From Candidatus Omnitrophota bacterium (GTDB lineage Bacteria > Omnitrophota > Gorgyraeia > Gorgyraeales > Gorgyraeaceae), in the NCBI GenBank assembly GCA_018824725.1, contig JAHJGB010000124.1:1-41178 (forward strand): a stretch of DNA of 41,178 nt, written 5' to 3'. The position numbers and the translations under genes were made by a program. The notes below the pieces were generated by a model, which made no database searches, was not told the DNA's origin, and saw only the letters and a program-made list of their open reading frames with translations. Shown here piece after piece: positions 25,877 to 35,398 of the stretch. Numbering within the stretch: the stretch's first letter is position 1; every line of letters starts with the position of its first letter.

Positions 25877-27196
25877 TTAAAACTGGGTTGTCATGATAGC
25901 TGTTAACTGGTCGTTACTGGCCTCTTGCGTAGAAGGGCCTGTTTCCCTATTCCAATCGTAACCAAGTTTCAGAAGCGTGTTATCACTCCATCTGTATCCC
26001 ATGCCAAGCGAATAACGGTCATACTTATTCGCGGTAACGCTGTTCAATCCTGCCGTTACTTCATCTTCCAGGTTCACATAACTATATCTCCCGGCGGCAT
26101 AAACCTTCTTGGTTAAATTATACATGCCCTCGATAAAAGCAAAATCCCCCGCTCTTTCAACTGCTCCTGCAGTGCTCGTAATATCATGAAATCCTCCGTA
26201 CGAAAGCCTTACGATAGCCTTGCTGTCAGAATAAGCAAGCGGGTCTAGCGGCTTTTTGCCTTTTTTAAAATCATATCTTGTGTCAAATTCCCATATATTT
26301 CTCTGCCAGTCAGTTGCGCCAGTAGGTCTGGTCTTTAACCCTGCTATGGATAATTCTGAATCAGAAGACTTCAACCTGCCTGAATCATAATAGCTGGCAG
26401 ATAGATAGAGCGGCTCGATGGGCGCATAATACAGTTTCCCCATAAACGCCTTTCCGTTGCCTGAATCAGAACCTGCGGTAGTATTACCATCACTTATAGA
26501 AGTGACCCAGCCTAGAGGCTTTAATCCTGCTTTGTCTAATTTTATTTTACCTGCTAATTCTAATCCTTCATCGTTGACAGTAGCATTGGCCGCAGAAGTA
26601 GATGGTAAAACACCATCTACTATATTATTAGACCATGTCTCTTCCCCAAAACCAAGTTTAAATCTGCCAAGCCTGCTCGAAAGGCTGAAAGGCGTATCTT
26701 TCAAAGATGGTATAAAATCCGTGGACTGCAGATAAAAGTAATCCAATAACGGGTTTGTTGTTGATATGCCTGTCACGCCATTATCCAGCTTAAACCGCAT
26801 AACCACTGTATTTACCTCGTCAGGCTGAAAACTGAATTGGAGTTTTGCGTCCGGCATCTCAAAAGACCCTGAAGAAAACGAGCCTGCGCTCCCTGATTTA
26901 TAATATCCTGTTGCCAACCTGCCCTTTATTTTAAGGTTTGACAGCGCATTTGAAAGGTCCACTTTCGGAGCCGCGCCTGCCGGACCGGTTTCCTTTATCT
27001 TTGCGAGCTCTTCTTTTGTCTTGGCTGTTTCATTCTTTGCCTGTAATTGCTCAGATTCCAGCTTTTCAATACGCTGCATAAGCTGCTGAACCTGCTGTTT
27101 CAATGCCTGGATTTCTTCATCTGTACCTGCAAAACTGCAAGGGATAAACAAAGCCAGCAACGCTAACGCCAGCATAGATATCAATATGCTTTTCAT
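25877..27196 (-). CDS. Outer-membrane porin-like protein with N-terminal coiled coil
   Basis: Signal peptide MKSILISMLALALLALFIPCSFAG; coiled coil EEIQALKQQVQQLMQRIEKLES; beta-rich repeats ending MTTQF (terminal aromatic). SD TAGGAGTGAAT before ATG 27196. Confidence 0.75.
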   Translation of the reverse strand: MKSILISMLALALLALFIPCSFAGTDEEIQALKQQVQQLMQRIEKLESEQLQAKNETAKTKEELAKIKETGPAGAAPKVDLSNALSNLKIKGRLATGYYKSGSAGSFSSGSFEMPDAKLQFSFQPDEVNTVVMRFKLDNGVTGISTTNPLLDYFYLQSTDFIPSLKDTPFSLSSRLGRFKLGFGEETWSNNIVDGVLPSTSAANATVNDEGLELAGKIKLDKAGLKPLGWVTSISDGNTTAGSDSGNGKAFMGKLYYAPIEPLYLSASYYDSGRLKSSDSELSIAGLKTRPTGATDWQRNIWEFDTRYDFKKGKKPLDPLAYSDSKAIVRLSYGGFHDITSTAGAVERAGDFAFIEGMYNLTKKVYAAGRYSYVNLEDEVTAGLNSVTANKYDRYSLGMGYRWSDNTLLKLGYDWNRETGPSTQEASNDQLTAIMTTQF

Positions 27197-27397
27197 ATTC
27201 ACTCCTATCAATCCTTTTTCTCTCAGATTTCGCAGTGTAGCGGGACAAACCTTGATAAGATCTGCAGTAATGCCTATGGTGTAAAGAGACGTGGTATGTT
27301 TTTCTTGCACTTTATTTCCCTATGTATAATAGATATTTTTATATCATATATAATTATTGTTCGCAAGTACTTTTTTATTTTTAGAAAAAAGGGTATA

Positions 27398-29287
27398 ATG
27401 GTGGGTATGATTTATGACCCTTTTCAGGAAAAAGCTATCAATTACATCAAGGAAGGTTATTCTGTAATAGTGTCTGCCCCCACAGGCGCAGGCAAAACCG
27501 TCATAGCCGAACACGTGATAAATGACTGCCTGGCCAAAGGCACCAAGGCTATATACACAGCTCCTATAAAAGCTCTCTCTAACCAGAAATTCAGGGATTT
27601 CCAGGAAAATTTCAAAGACCATATAGGCATACTCACGGGAGACGTAACGATAAACCCTGCTGCATCAATACTTATCATGACAACAGAAATCTTTAGGAAC
27701 AAAGTACTGGAAGAAGAAACCAACCTGAACGAATATTCCTGGATAATTTTTGATGAAATACACTATCTGGACGATTACGAGCGCGGCACTGTATGGGAAG
27801 AGTCTCTCATATTTCTGCCGCCCAGGATGAAAATGCTCGCGCTTTCAGCGACCATACCCAATATAGACGAATTTGCCAGGTGGATCGAGTCGATACACAA
27901 AAAACCTCTTAAAGTAATCAAAGAGGATAAAAGGCCTGTGCCGCTCCATTTCTTTTTTCAATGCCATAACAAAATTCTGGATAATACCATAGCTATAAAA
28001 AATATCGGGCGACATGAACAGTTCAAGCCGAATAAGCCTGTAGGGCTGATAAAATACCTTTTTGAAAACAATAAATTGCCTTGTATCTATTTCTGTTTCT
28101 CAAGAAGGCACTGCGAAAGGCTCGCAGAGGAAATCATGTGTTTTGATTTTTTAAATTACGATGAAAAACAGGCTATAAAAACTCTTTACCGCGAGCTGCG
28201 GCAGAGATTTGACCTTTTGAATGAAAAAAGCGCTGAGGCCATGCTTCCTTTTGTAGAAAAAGGTATTGCATTTCATCACGCCGGGATGATGCCCACGCTG
28301 AAGGAAGTAGTGGAAAGGCTTTTTACTTCCAGATTGATAAAAGTGATATTTACAACAGAGACATTTGCGCTGGGCATAAACATGCCGGCGCGGACAGTCG
28401 TGTTTAATGAGCTCAGGAAATTCTACGGAAATTTTTACAGCGCCTTGAAAACAAGGGATTTCTATCAGATGGCAGGCCGCGCAGGAAGGCGCGGCATAGA
28501 CGAAGAAGGCTTTGTCTATTCCCGGATAAACCCGCACCATACTTCCGGCCAGGAATTAAATAAAATAATTTACGGCACCCCGGAAAAGGTGGAAAGTAAA
28601 TTCAATGCATCTTACGCCACCATATTGAACCTTTACAGTAAATACAAAGAAAAATTATATGAGATCTATCCTCTTTCATTTCATTATTTTCAGGCAAATA
28701 AACACTCAAGGCAAAAAGCCCTGGACCTTTTGTATAATAAAGTCAGGCTGTTGAAGGACCTGGGATATATAAAAAATAATTCTCTTACAAAAAAAGGGGA
28801 ATTCGCCAGTAAAATCTACGGTTATGAACTCTCGCTCGCAGAGCTTTACGAAAGAGGGATTCTGGAAAACCTATCAGAAACAGAGCTTGGAATACTCTGC
28901 CTCGGCCTTGTATTTGAGCCGAGAAAGACCAGTATCCTGCCCAAGCTCTCTAAGACCGCAAAATCCATTAAAAATATCACTGATACGGTCCTGGAAATAA
29001 TAGAAAAATCCGAGAGAAAGATGAGGATAAGGCCTTTCAGCAAAAGATATTACTATCATCTTTCGCCCTGCCTGGAGGCGTGGGTAAGAAATGAAAGTTT
29101 TGACAATATCCTGCGGCATACAGATTCTGACGAAGGAGAGATAATACGCTATTTCAGGATGGGGGTCCAAATACTAAGGGAACTCATGGACACACCCTGC
29201 TCTCCGGAATTCAAAGAAAAGGCGCTAAAATTAATCCGCATCATTAACCGCGATATAATAGACGCGGAAAAACAGCTAAGAGGGTAG
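27398..29287 (+). CDS. Ski2-like superfamily II DExH helicase
   Basis: SAPTGAGKTVIAEH, YTAPIKALSNQKFRDF, GDVTINPAASILIMTTEIFRNK, DEIHYLDD, LSATIPN, HHAGM, FATETFAL-like FTTETFALGINMPARTVVF, QMAGRAGRRGID. Track start 27296 is probably too early; ATG 27398 or 27407. Confidence 0.9.
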   Translation: MVGMIYDPFQEKAINYIKEGYSVIVSAPTGAGKTVIAEHVINDCLAKGTKAIYTAPIKALSNQKFRDFQENFKDHIGILTGDVTINPAASILIMTTEIFRNKVLEEETNLNEYSWIIFDEIHYLDDYERGTVWEESLIFLPPRMKMLALSATIPNIDEFARWIESIHKKPLKVIKEDKRPVPLHFFFQCHNKILDNTIAIKNIGRHEQFKPNKPVGLIKYLFENNKLPCIYFCFSRRHCERLAEEIMCFDFLNYDEKQAIKTLYRELRQRFDLLNEKSAEAMLPFVEKGIAFHHAGMMPTLKEVVERLFTSRLIKVIFTTETFALGINMPARTVVFNELRKFYGNFYSALKTRDFYQMAGRAGRRGIDEEGFVYSRINPHHTSGQELNKIIYGTPEKVESKFNASYATILNLYSKYKEKLYEIYPLSFHYFQANKHSRQKALDLLYNKVRLLKDLGYIKNNSLTKKGEFASKIYGYELSLAELYERGILENLSETELGILCLGLVFEPRKTSILPKLSKTAKSIKNITDTVLEIIEKSERKMRIRPFSKRYYYHLSPCLEAWVRNESFDNILRHTDSDEGEIIRYFRMGVQILRELMDTPCSPEFKEKALKLIRIINRDIIDAEKQLRG

Positions 29288-30988
29288 CCGGGCCGGCTGG
29301 ACTAAAGCCCTCTGCCAGTTTCTTTCCTTGATATCTTTGGCTACGTAAACACTTTCTCCGGTAAACGGGTTTTTACCTGTCCAGTACATGGCAGCTGATG
29401 CAGTCATCGGAAGGGGTATAAAATCCTGGATCTGTTCCGGCCTGATTTTTTTTTCTGAAAAGTATCGCGCCATTTCCAGGCTTGCAGGCTTATCCGCGCC
29501 CGGATGAGATGTTATAAAATAATTCACGATAAACTGTTTCTTGCCAAGTTCTCTATTTACATTCTGAAACCTCTTTACAAATCTTTCATATACCCTGATC
29601 CCGGGCTTATTCATAAGCTCCAGGACCTTACCGGAGACGTGTTCAGGAGCTACTTTCAGATAACCGCTTACATGTTCCCTGCATAAAGCCTTCAGGTATC
29701 TGTCAGACTGCTTGTCTGTCAGGAGATCGTATCGCAGACCGCTTCCTATAAATATATGTTTCACGCCTTTAATCTTTTTAACCCTGTCCCAGAGGCTCAG
29801 GGTTTCGTCGTAGCCAAGCTCAAGATTAGGGCATTTCGAAGGCATAAGGCATTTTTTATCTTTACAAGCCCCGCGCCTCTCCCATGATTTGCAGCCTGCG
29901 GCGTATAAATTCGCGGTAGGGCCTCCTATATCCGTTATCGTACCTTTGAAATATTTTTGCTGCGTCAGAATTTCTATTTCTTTAACTATAGATTCCCTGC
30001 TCCTTGACTGTATTATGCGGCCCTGATGAATCCCCAGAGAACAGAAGCTGCATTCACCGCTACAGCCCCTGTGGGAGATTATTGAATTTTTTATCGTCTC
30101 AAAACCCGGCACCCCTCCCTCTTTGTCATAGCTGGGATGGGGCAGCCTCACATAATCAAGCAGATATATATCGTCCAGCTCTTTAGGGGTCAGGGGTTTT
30201 TCCGGAGCTAGCTGTACGACAAATCTATCGCCGTGCTTCTGGGCAATAGTTTTGCCTCTCACAGGATCAGACTCCAGATAAAATAATTTGAACGCTTCGT
30301 TAAACTTATCTTTATTTTTTTCAACCTCTTCAAAAGAAGGTATTTCTATATAATTTTTCAGGCCATCCAATGTCTTTTTTACAATCACTGTCCCGCGTAT
30401 ATTATCAAAACTTTTTACGTCTTCGCCTTTCTCTATGCGCCTGGCTATTTCTACAATCTGTTTTTCTCCCATGCCGTAGGCAAGTAAATCCGCTTTTGCA
30501 TCTAAAAGAATCGAGCGGCGCACCGTGTCTGACCAGAAATCATAATGAGCCAGCCTTCTCAGGCTAGCCTCTATGCCGCCTAGCACAATCGGCGTGTCTG
30601 GAAAAAGTTCTCTTATCTTGTTCGCGTAAACAATTGTGGCCCTGTTAGGCCTCAAACCTATCCTGCCCCCCGGCGAATAATCATCTTGTTTCCTCTTGGA
30701 GCGATTGATGGTGTAATTAGAAAGGATCGAATCCAGATTGCCTGCTGTAATCCCGAAAAATAACTTTGGTTTTCCCAGTTTTAAAAAATCATCCGAGGTC
30801 TTCCAGTCAGGCTGGCTGATAATACCTACTTTATACCCGGTCTGCTCCAAGACCCTGGCAATAACAGCTGCGCCAAAAGAAGGATGGTCCACATATGCGT
30901 CGCCTGTCACAAGGATAACATCCAGATGATCCCAGGCTCTATCTTTAATATCCTGCCCGCATACAGGCAAAAACTTTGATTTCACCAT
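29276..30988 (-). CDS. ygiQ: YgiQ family radical SAM protein
   Basis: ILVTGDAYVDHPSFGAAVIARVLE, GGRIGLRPNRATIVY, PIVLGGIEASLRRLAHYDFWSD, SHRGCSGECSFCSL (CX3CX2C). Confidence 0.93.
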   Translation of the reverse strand: MVKSKFLPVCGQDIKDRAWDHLDVILVTGDAYVDHPSFGAAVIARVLEQTGYKVGIISQPDWKTSDDFLKLGKPKLFFGITAGNLDSILSNYTINRSKRKQDDYSPGGRIGLRPNRATIVYANKIRELFPDTPIVLGGIEASLRRLAHYDFWSDTVRRSILLDAKADLLAYGMGEKQIVEIARRIEKGEDVKSFDNIRGTVIVKKTLDGLKNYIEIPSFEEVEKNKDKFNEAFKLFYLESDPVRGKTIAQKHGDRFVVQLAPEKPLTPKELDDIYLLDYVRLPHPSYDKEGGVPGFETIKNSIISHRGCSGECSFCSLGIHQGRIIQSRSRESIVKEIEILTQQKYFKGTITDIGGPTANLYAAGCKSWERRGACKDKKCLMPSKCPNLELGYDETLSLWDRVKKIKGVKHIFIGSGLRYDLLTDKQSDRYLKALCREHVSGYLKVAPEHVSGKVLELMNKPGIRVYERFVKRFQNVNRELGKKQFIVNYFITSHPGADKPASLEMARYFSEKKIRPEQIQDFIPLPMTASAAMYWTGKNPFTGESVYVAKDIKERNWQRALVQPARLPS

Positions 30989-31000
30989 ATACCCTTCCAA

Positions 31001-31052
31001 ACAACTATAAAAACAACAATGTTGAATTTATTGTTAAAAGTGTTATTGTTGT
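31001..31052. repeat. 3'-end hairpin repeat, copy 3
   Basis: ACAACTATAAAAACAACAATGTTGAATTTATTGTTAAAAGTGTTATTGTTGT; core shared with copies 1 and 2; 12 nt past the yjbQ stop. Confidence 0.65.
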
Positions 31053-31064
31053 CATAATTTTAAA

Positions 31065-31481
31065 TTAGTCTCCTATTATTTTTATTAAAATTCTCTTTTT
31101 TCTCTGGCCGTCGAATTCGCCGTAGAAAACCTGTTCCCACGGCCCGAAATCAAGCTCGCCTTTTGTTACCGCTACCACAACTTCCCTTCCCATAATAGTC
31201 CTTTTAAGGTGCGCATCGCCATTGTCTTCTCCTGTGAGATTATGCTTATACTTATCAACTCCGTATGGCGCGAGCTTTTCCACCCATTTCAGGAAATCTT
31301 CATGCAGGCCGCTTTCGTTGTCATTTATGAATACGCTGGCTGTTATATGCATTGCATTCACAAGGCAGATGCCTTCTTCTATGCCGCTTTTTCTGACAGC
31401 GTTTTCTACCTCCGAAGTAATATTCACTATCTCGTATCTATTTTCGGTATTCATCCAGATGTATTCTGTAAAATGTTTCAT
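31065..31481 (-). CDS. yjbQ: YjbQ/UPF0047 family protein
   Basis: [74 protein letters not shown]. Confidence 0.92.
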   Translation of the reverse strand: MKHFTEYIWMNTENRYEIVNITSEVENAVRKSGIEEGICLVNAMHITASVFINDNESGLHEDFLKWVEKLAPYGVDKYKHNLTGEDNGDAHLKRTIMGREVVVAVTKGELDFGPWEQVFYGEFDGQRKKRILIKIIGD

Positions 31482-31518
31482 AACTCACCTCATTTTCGTT
31501 CGCCGAACGGAGTAGTTA

Positions 31519-31559
31519 CTATGGAAGTCCGACTCCCTGTGGGAGTCGGACTTTCTATA
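31519..31559. repeat. Palindrome overlapping hemW stop codon, GGGAGYCCGACTCCC family
   Basis: ATGGAAGTCCGACTCCC-TGT-GGGAGTCGGACTTTCTAT; hemW stop TAG (31557..31555) lies within it. Confidence 0.8.
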
Positions 31560-32688
31560 AAAATGCCGATGAAACAGTGTCTGAAAACAAAAAACCTTTT
31601 TCAGTAAGCACTATACCTGTCCTCTCCCGAGTCACTTTATCTATTCTATACTCCAGAAGATTGTCTTTGAAAAGTTCATCAAGAACGCCTTTTTCCAGGA
31701 TATCCTCGAAATCAAAGCCTGTTTTATTTTTAAACCATTCATAATCTATTCCCTGTTTCGTCCTTATTTTCACTGCCGCAGCCTCTTTTGCCATTCTGAC
31801 GCCTGATAGATTTTCCCTGTACGCAATAAGGCTCACGCCTTTTTCGTACCTATCAATGTATTCCTCTACCCCGGCTACATTTTCAGAACGGCCGCTTTCT
31901 ATATACGAAACAGCTGACGGCCCCAGGCCTATATAAGGATTATTATCCCAGTAATTCAAATTATGAGCGCATTCAAAACCTGGCTTTGCAAAATTTGAAA
32001 CCTCATAATGATTAAAGCCTTTAGCGGGCAGATAAGACATTGTATATCGATACATCTCTGCCATGGTTTCATTATCCAGAGGCGCAATGCGATTTTTTTC
32101 TCTCATCCTGAATAAAGGCGTATCTTTTTCATAACTAAGGGAGTAGCAGGATATGTGCTGGCTAGCGCATCCTGCGACATTTGCAAGGTCAGCCTGCCAC
32201 GCCTTTAAATCTTCTGTGCTTATGCCGAATATCATATCAATACTTATATTTTTAAAGCCTGCTTTCTTTGAAAGCTCTATCGCTTCCATTGCCTCTCTTG
32301 CGTCATGAATCCTTCCAAGCGTTTTTAATTTTTTATCATCAAACGACTGGACCCCTATACTGATGCGGTTTACGCCTTTATCCAGAAATAATTTAAGTTT
32401 TTCTGAATCCACGCTTTCCGGATTCGTCTCTATTGTAAATTCCATATCAGATTTTAGAAATTTTTTTAAACCTGATAATAATTTATCCAATAAATTCAGG
32501 CTTAAAATGCTCGGGGTGCCTCCGCCTATATAAATAGTTGAAAAATCCTGATTCAATCCCTGAAGCTGTTTTAAAATCACTGATATGTATGAACCCGCCA
32601 GGCTTTCGGAATACTGGGCGCTGTAAAAATCGCAATACAGGCACTTCTCTTTGCAAAAAGGGATATGTATGTATAATGCGGATTTCAT
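31555..32688 (-). CDS. hemW: Radical SAM heme chaperone HemW / HemN-like
   Basis: YIHIPFCKEKCLYCDFYSAQ, TIYIGGGTPSILS, FTIETNPES, RISIGVQSFDD, HYEVSNFAKPGFECAHNLNYW. Confidence 0.93.
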   Translation of the reverse strand: MKSALYIHIPFCKEKCLYCDFYSAQYSESLAGSYISVILKQLQGLNQDFSTIYIGGGTPSILSLNLLDKLLSGLKKFLKSDMEFTIETNPESVDSEKLKLFLDKGVNRISIGVQSFDDKKLKTLGRIHDAREAMEAIELSKKAGFKNISIDMIFGISTEDLKAWQADLANVAGCASQHISCYSLSYEKDTPLFRMREKNRIAPLDNETMAEMYRYTMSYLPAKGFNHYEVSNFAKPGFECAHNLNYWDNNPYIGLGPSAVSYIESGRSENVAGVEEYIDRYEKGVSLIAYRENLSGVRMAKEAAAVKIRTKQGIDYEWFKNKTGFDFEDILEKGVLDELFKDNLLEYRIDKVTRERTGIVLTEKGFLFSDTVSSAFL

Positions 32689-33176
32689 GCGTTGGGCTTA
32701 CAGGCAAAGATATTTTTTATGAATTTCTTTTTACAATTTTCATCTCGAAGCCTTTCTTCGTCTTCTACAGGCAAGGCGCGAAAACGCTTTATAACTTCCA
32801 TTGCGAAGATACCAGTGCCTTTTTTATGAAACACTTTATGCAAACCGCAACTTGGAGAATTATTTTTAAAAATAAAACCTGAGATATTCTCCTTTTTAAG
32901 CTCATTTAGCCTTTTTTCAGACCACTTAAGCATTCTATCTGTATGGTCTATCTTGGAATTTCTTGTGACAAGCCTGATAGACTCAACAGTACCCACCAAA
33001 TGCATTGCCTCTCTTGGGATCCCGAGCCCGCATTCAGTTTCAGGACATACACCGGTCCATTCAACGAACTTGCCAATCGTATCTTTCAGATAATGATCCA
33101 GCTTATGCCCGCCGTCATATCTGACGTTCTCGCCCAAAAGACAGCTAGATATCCCAAGTTTAATCTTCTTATCCAT
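32685..33176 (-). CDS. DUF523 family protein
   Basis: LGISSCLLGENVRYDGGHK, CPETECGLGIPREAMHLV, GFIFKNNSPSCGL. Confidence 0.9.
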   Translation of the reverse strand: MDKKIKLGISSCLLGENVRYDGGHKLDHYLKDTIGKFVEWTGVCPETECGLGIPREAMHLVGTVESIRLVTRNSKIDHTDRMLKWSEKRLNELKKENISGFIFKNNSPSCGLHKVFHKKGTGIFAMEVIKRFRALPVEDEERLRDENCKKKFIKNIFACKPNA

Positions 33177-33499
33177 TATCTTCTCGGGGTTTCATCGGAA
33201 AGCCACTTCAAATAATCCTTACTCCCCTTTATAATAGGAATGGCTATAATTTCAGGGACTTCATAAGGATGTATTTTTTTAACTGCGCTTTCCAGTTTTT
33301 TATAAAGCCTGCCTTCGGTTTTTATGGCCAAGGCCCATTCCGTTGTCTTTTCGACTTTGCCTTTCCACCTGTATACGCTTTTAAACGGGCCTATAATCTG
33401 CACGCACGCGGCAAGCCTCTTGTCAATAAGCGCCTTTGCTATTTTCTCAGCCCCAGCTTTGCTGGATATAGTCGTGATTACCTGTATATACCTATTCAT
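33176..33499 (-). CDS. cutA: CutA family divalent cation tolerance protein
   Basis: KIAKALIDKRLAACVQIIGPFKSVYRWKGKVEKTTEWALAIKT, HPYEVPEIIAIPIIKGSKDYLKWL. Confidence 0.93.
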   Translation of the reverse strand: MNRYIQVITTISSKAGAEKIAKALIDKRLAACVQIIGPFKSVYRWKGKVEKTTEWALAIKTEGRLYKKLESAVKKIHPYEVPEIIAIPIIKGSKDYLKWLSDETPRR

Positions 33500-33516
33500 A
33501 TAAAATTCAGCTGTGG

Positions 33517-33867
33517 CTATACATCTGATTCGACTTCAATGTTATCTATGTAAAATTCTTTGCCAGGACTCATCAAAACGCCCAGACCGCGGCATTTTGG
33601 ACAGTTAAAATCCGTTTCCTGATGTTCAAATATTTCGCCGCAGTCTTTACATTTTAACTTTGATTTAACGGGTTTAATAATAAGTTTCGCGCCTTCAAGA
33701 ATATTTTCTTTGGAAAGATTATTAAAATACATCCTGATAGATTCTTCCTGTAATCCTGAAAGTTCGCCTAAAATAAGCGTAACGCTGGTTATTTTTTTAG
33801 CATCGGAGTTTTTTGCTTTTTCCAGTATCTGCTTAACCATCCCTTCCACAATATGATACTCATGCAT
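33517..33867 (-). CDS. hypA: Hydrogenase nickel incorporation protein HypA-like
   Basis: MHEYHIVEGMVKQI; zinc motif CKDCGEIFEHQETDFNCPKC. Confidence 0.88.
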   Translation of the reverse strand: MHEYHIVEGMVKQILEKAKNSDAKKITSVTLILGELSGLQEESIRMYFNNLSKENILEGAKLIIKPVKSKLKCKDCGEIFEHQETDFNCPKCRGLGVLMSPGKEFYIDNIEVESDV

Positions 33868-33905
33868 TACAAAATATCTCCTCTCTATTTGTCAACTACT
33901 ACCTT

Positions 33906-33950
33906 CACTATGGGAGCCCGACTCCCATCGGGAGTCGGGCTCCCATAGTG
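33906..33950. repeat. Intergenic palindrome, GGGAGYCCGACTCCC family
   Basis: CACTATGGGAGCCCGACTCCC-ATC-GGGAGTCGGGCTCCCATAGTG, perfect 21-bp arms. Confidence 0.88.
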
Positions 33951-33953
33951 ACC

Positions 33954-34625
33954 TTATTCTTTTAGTTTCTCCGGGTGGTGCTTTACAACCTCTGCCTGAA
34001 CCATGTATATCACATCTTCTGCAATATTTGTGGTGTGGTCGCATATGCGTTCCAAGAAACGCGCTATCAATAACAGCTGGACAGCCCTGGGGGCGCTGGA
34101 AGAGTCCTTTGCCATATAATCTTCTGTTAATTCTTTCTGGACCAGGTCGCGCAGGGCATTAGCCTCCGGATCGGATAAGAGTACTTTTTTGGCAAGTTCT
34201 ATGTCCCTTTTTATGAAAGCATCTATGGACATCTTAACCATATTCTGAGCTACAGAAGTCAACTTAGGTATATCAATCAAAGGTTTTAATAATGGCTTAT
34301 CTACTAGCTCAAGCGTGCGCTGAGCTATATCCACAGCAATATCAGCTATCCTTTCCAGCTCAGCGTTTATTTTCATGCCTGTTGCAATAAAGCGGAGATC
34401 CTTGGCCATAGGCTGGTACCGGGCTATCAGGTCTATACACTTTTCATCTATAGCCAGCTCCAGATTATCGACATCATTATCATGATCAATAACCGCATGA
34501 GCTAACTTCGTATCCTGATTTTTCAAAGCCTCCACAGATTTATAAATAGCCTCTTCTGCAAAGGCGCCCATTTTCAGTATTTCCTGATTTAAATCTTTTA
34601 ACTCCTGGTCAAAATGTCTTTCCAT
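33954..34625 (-). CDS. phoU: Phosphate transport system regulator PhoU
   Basis: MERHFDQELKDLNQEILKMGAFAEEAIYKSVEAL, ERIADIAVDIAQR, FLERICDHTTNIAEDVIYM. Confidence 0.94.
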   Translation of the reverse strand: MERHFDQELKDLNQEILKMGAFAEEAIYKSVEALKNQDTKLAHAVIDHDNDVDNLELAIDEKCIDLIARYQPMAKDLRFIATGMKINAELERIADIAVDIAQRTLELVDKPLLKPLIDIPKLTSVAQNMVKMSIDAFIKRDIELAKKVLLSDPEANALRDLVQKELTEDYMAKDSSSAPRAVQLLLIARFLERICDHTTNIAEDVIYMVQAEVVKHHPEKLKE

Positions 34626-34639
34626 ACAAACCCTCCTTT

Positions 34640-35398
34640 TTATCCATACCTGCCTGTAATGTAATCTTCTGTGCGCTTATCGCTGGGAGCAGTAAATATT
34701 TCATGCGTATCGCGGAATTCTACAAGTTCTCCAAAAAGCATAAATCCTGTATTGTCTGAAACGCGCGCTGCCTGCTGCATATTATGCGTAACTATTATTA
34801 TAGTATAGTTATTCTTAAGCTCCCTCATCAATTCTTCTATCCTGGCTGTTGATTGCGGATCCAATGCGGAACACGGCTCATCCATTAATAATATATCTGA
34901 CTTTACAGCTATGAGCCTCGCGATGCAAAGCCTCTGCTTCTGTTCTAAAGATAGCTTCATGGCTGATTTATTCAGCCTGTCTTTCAATTCATCCCACAAA
35001 AGTACGCTTTTTAAACTTTCTTCAACAATATCGTAAAGTTTGTCTTTTTTTATGTTATCTCCGTGAATTTTTTCTCCGAAAACTATATTTTCATAAATAG
35101 ATAACGGGAACGGGTTTGGCCTCTGAAAAACCATTCCTACTTTTTTTCTTAAATTCACAAGGTCTATGTCCGGATTAAGGATATTTTCACCTTCAACAAG
35201 AATTTCGCCATTCATTTTAACGCCTTCTATCAGGTCATTCATGCGGTTAAATACCCTGAGCAAAGTAGACTTGCCACAGCCTGAAGGCCCGATGATGGCT
35301 GTAATCTTATTTGCCTTGAAACCGGAATTTACGTTTTTTAAGGCCTGAAAATCTCCATACCATAGATTTAAATTTTTAGTTATTATCTTTTCCATCAA
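34640..35398 (-). CDS. pstB: Phosphate ABC transporter ATPase PstB, copy with degenerate signature motif (LSLEQ)
   Basis: Walker [11 protein letters not shown]-loop VFQRPNPFP, signature [10 protein letters not shown], Walker B ILLMDEP, H-loop VTHN. Confidence 0.92.
   Translation of the reverse strand: MMEKIITKNLNLWYGDFQALKNVNSGFKANKITAIIGPSGCGKSTLLRVFNRMNDLIEGVKMNGEILVEGENILNPDIDLVNLRKKVGMVFQRPNPFPLSIYENIVFGEKIHGDNIKKDKLYDIVEESLKSVLLWDELKDRLNKSAMKLSLEQKQRLCIARLIAVKSDILLMDEPCSALDPQSTARIEELMRELKNNYTIIIVTHNMQQAARVSDNTGFMLFGELVEFRDTHEIFTAPSDKRTEDYITGRYG

Noticed and set aside
8479-33950. Palindromic repeats as a CRISPR array
   Set aside because: Not regularly spaced, dispersed over tens of kb, and no cas genes in the window.
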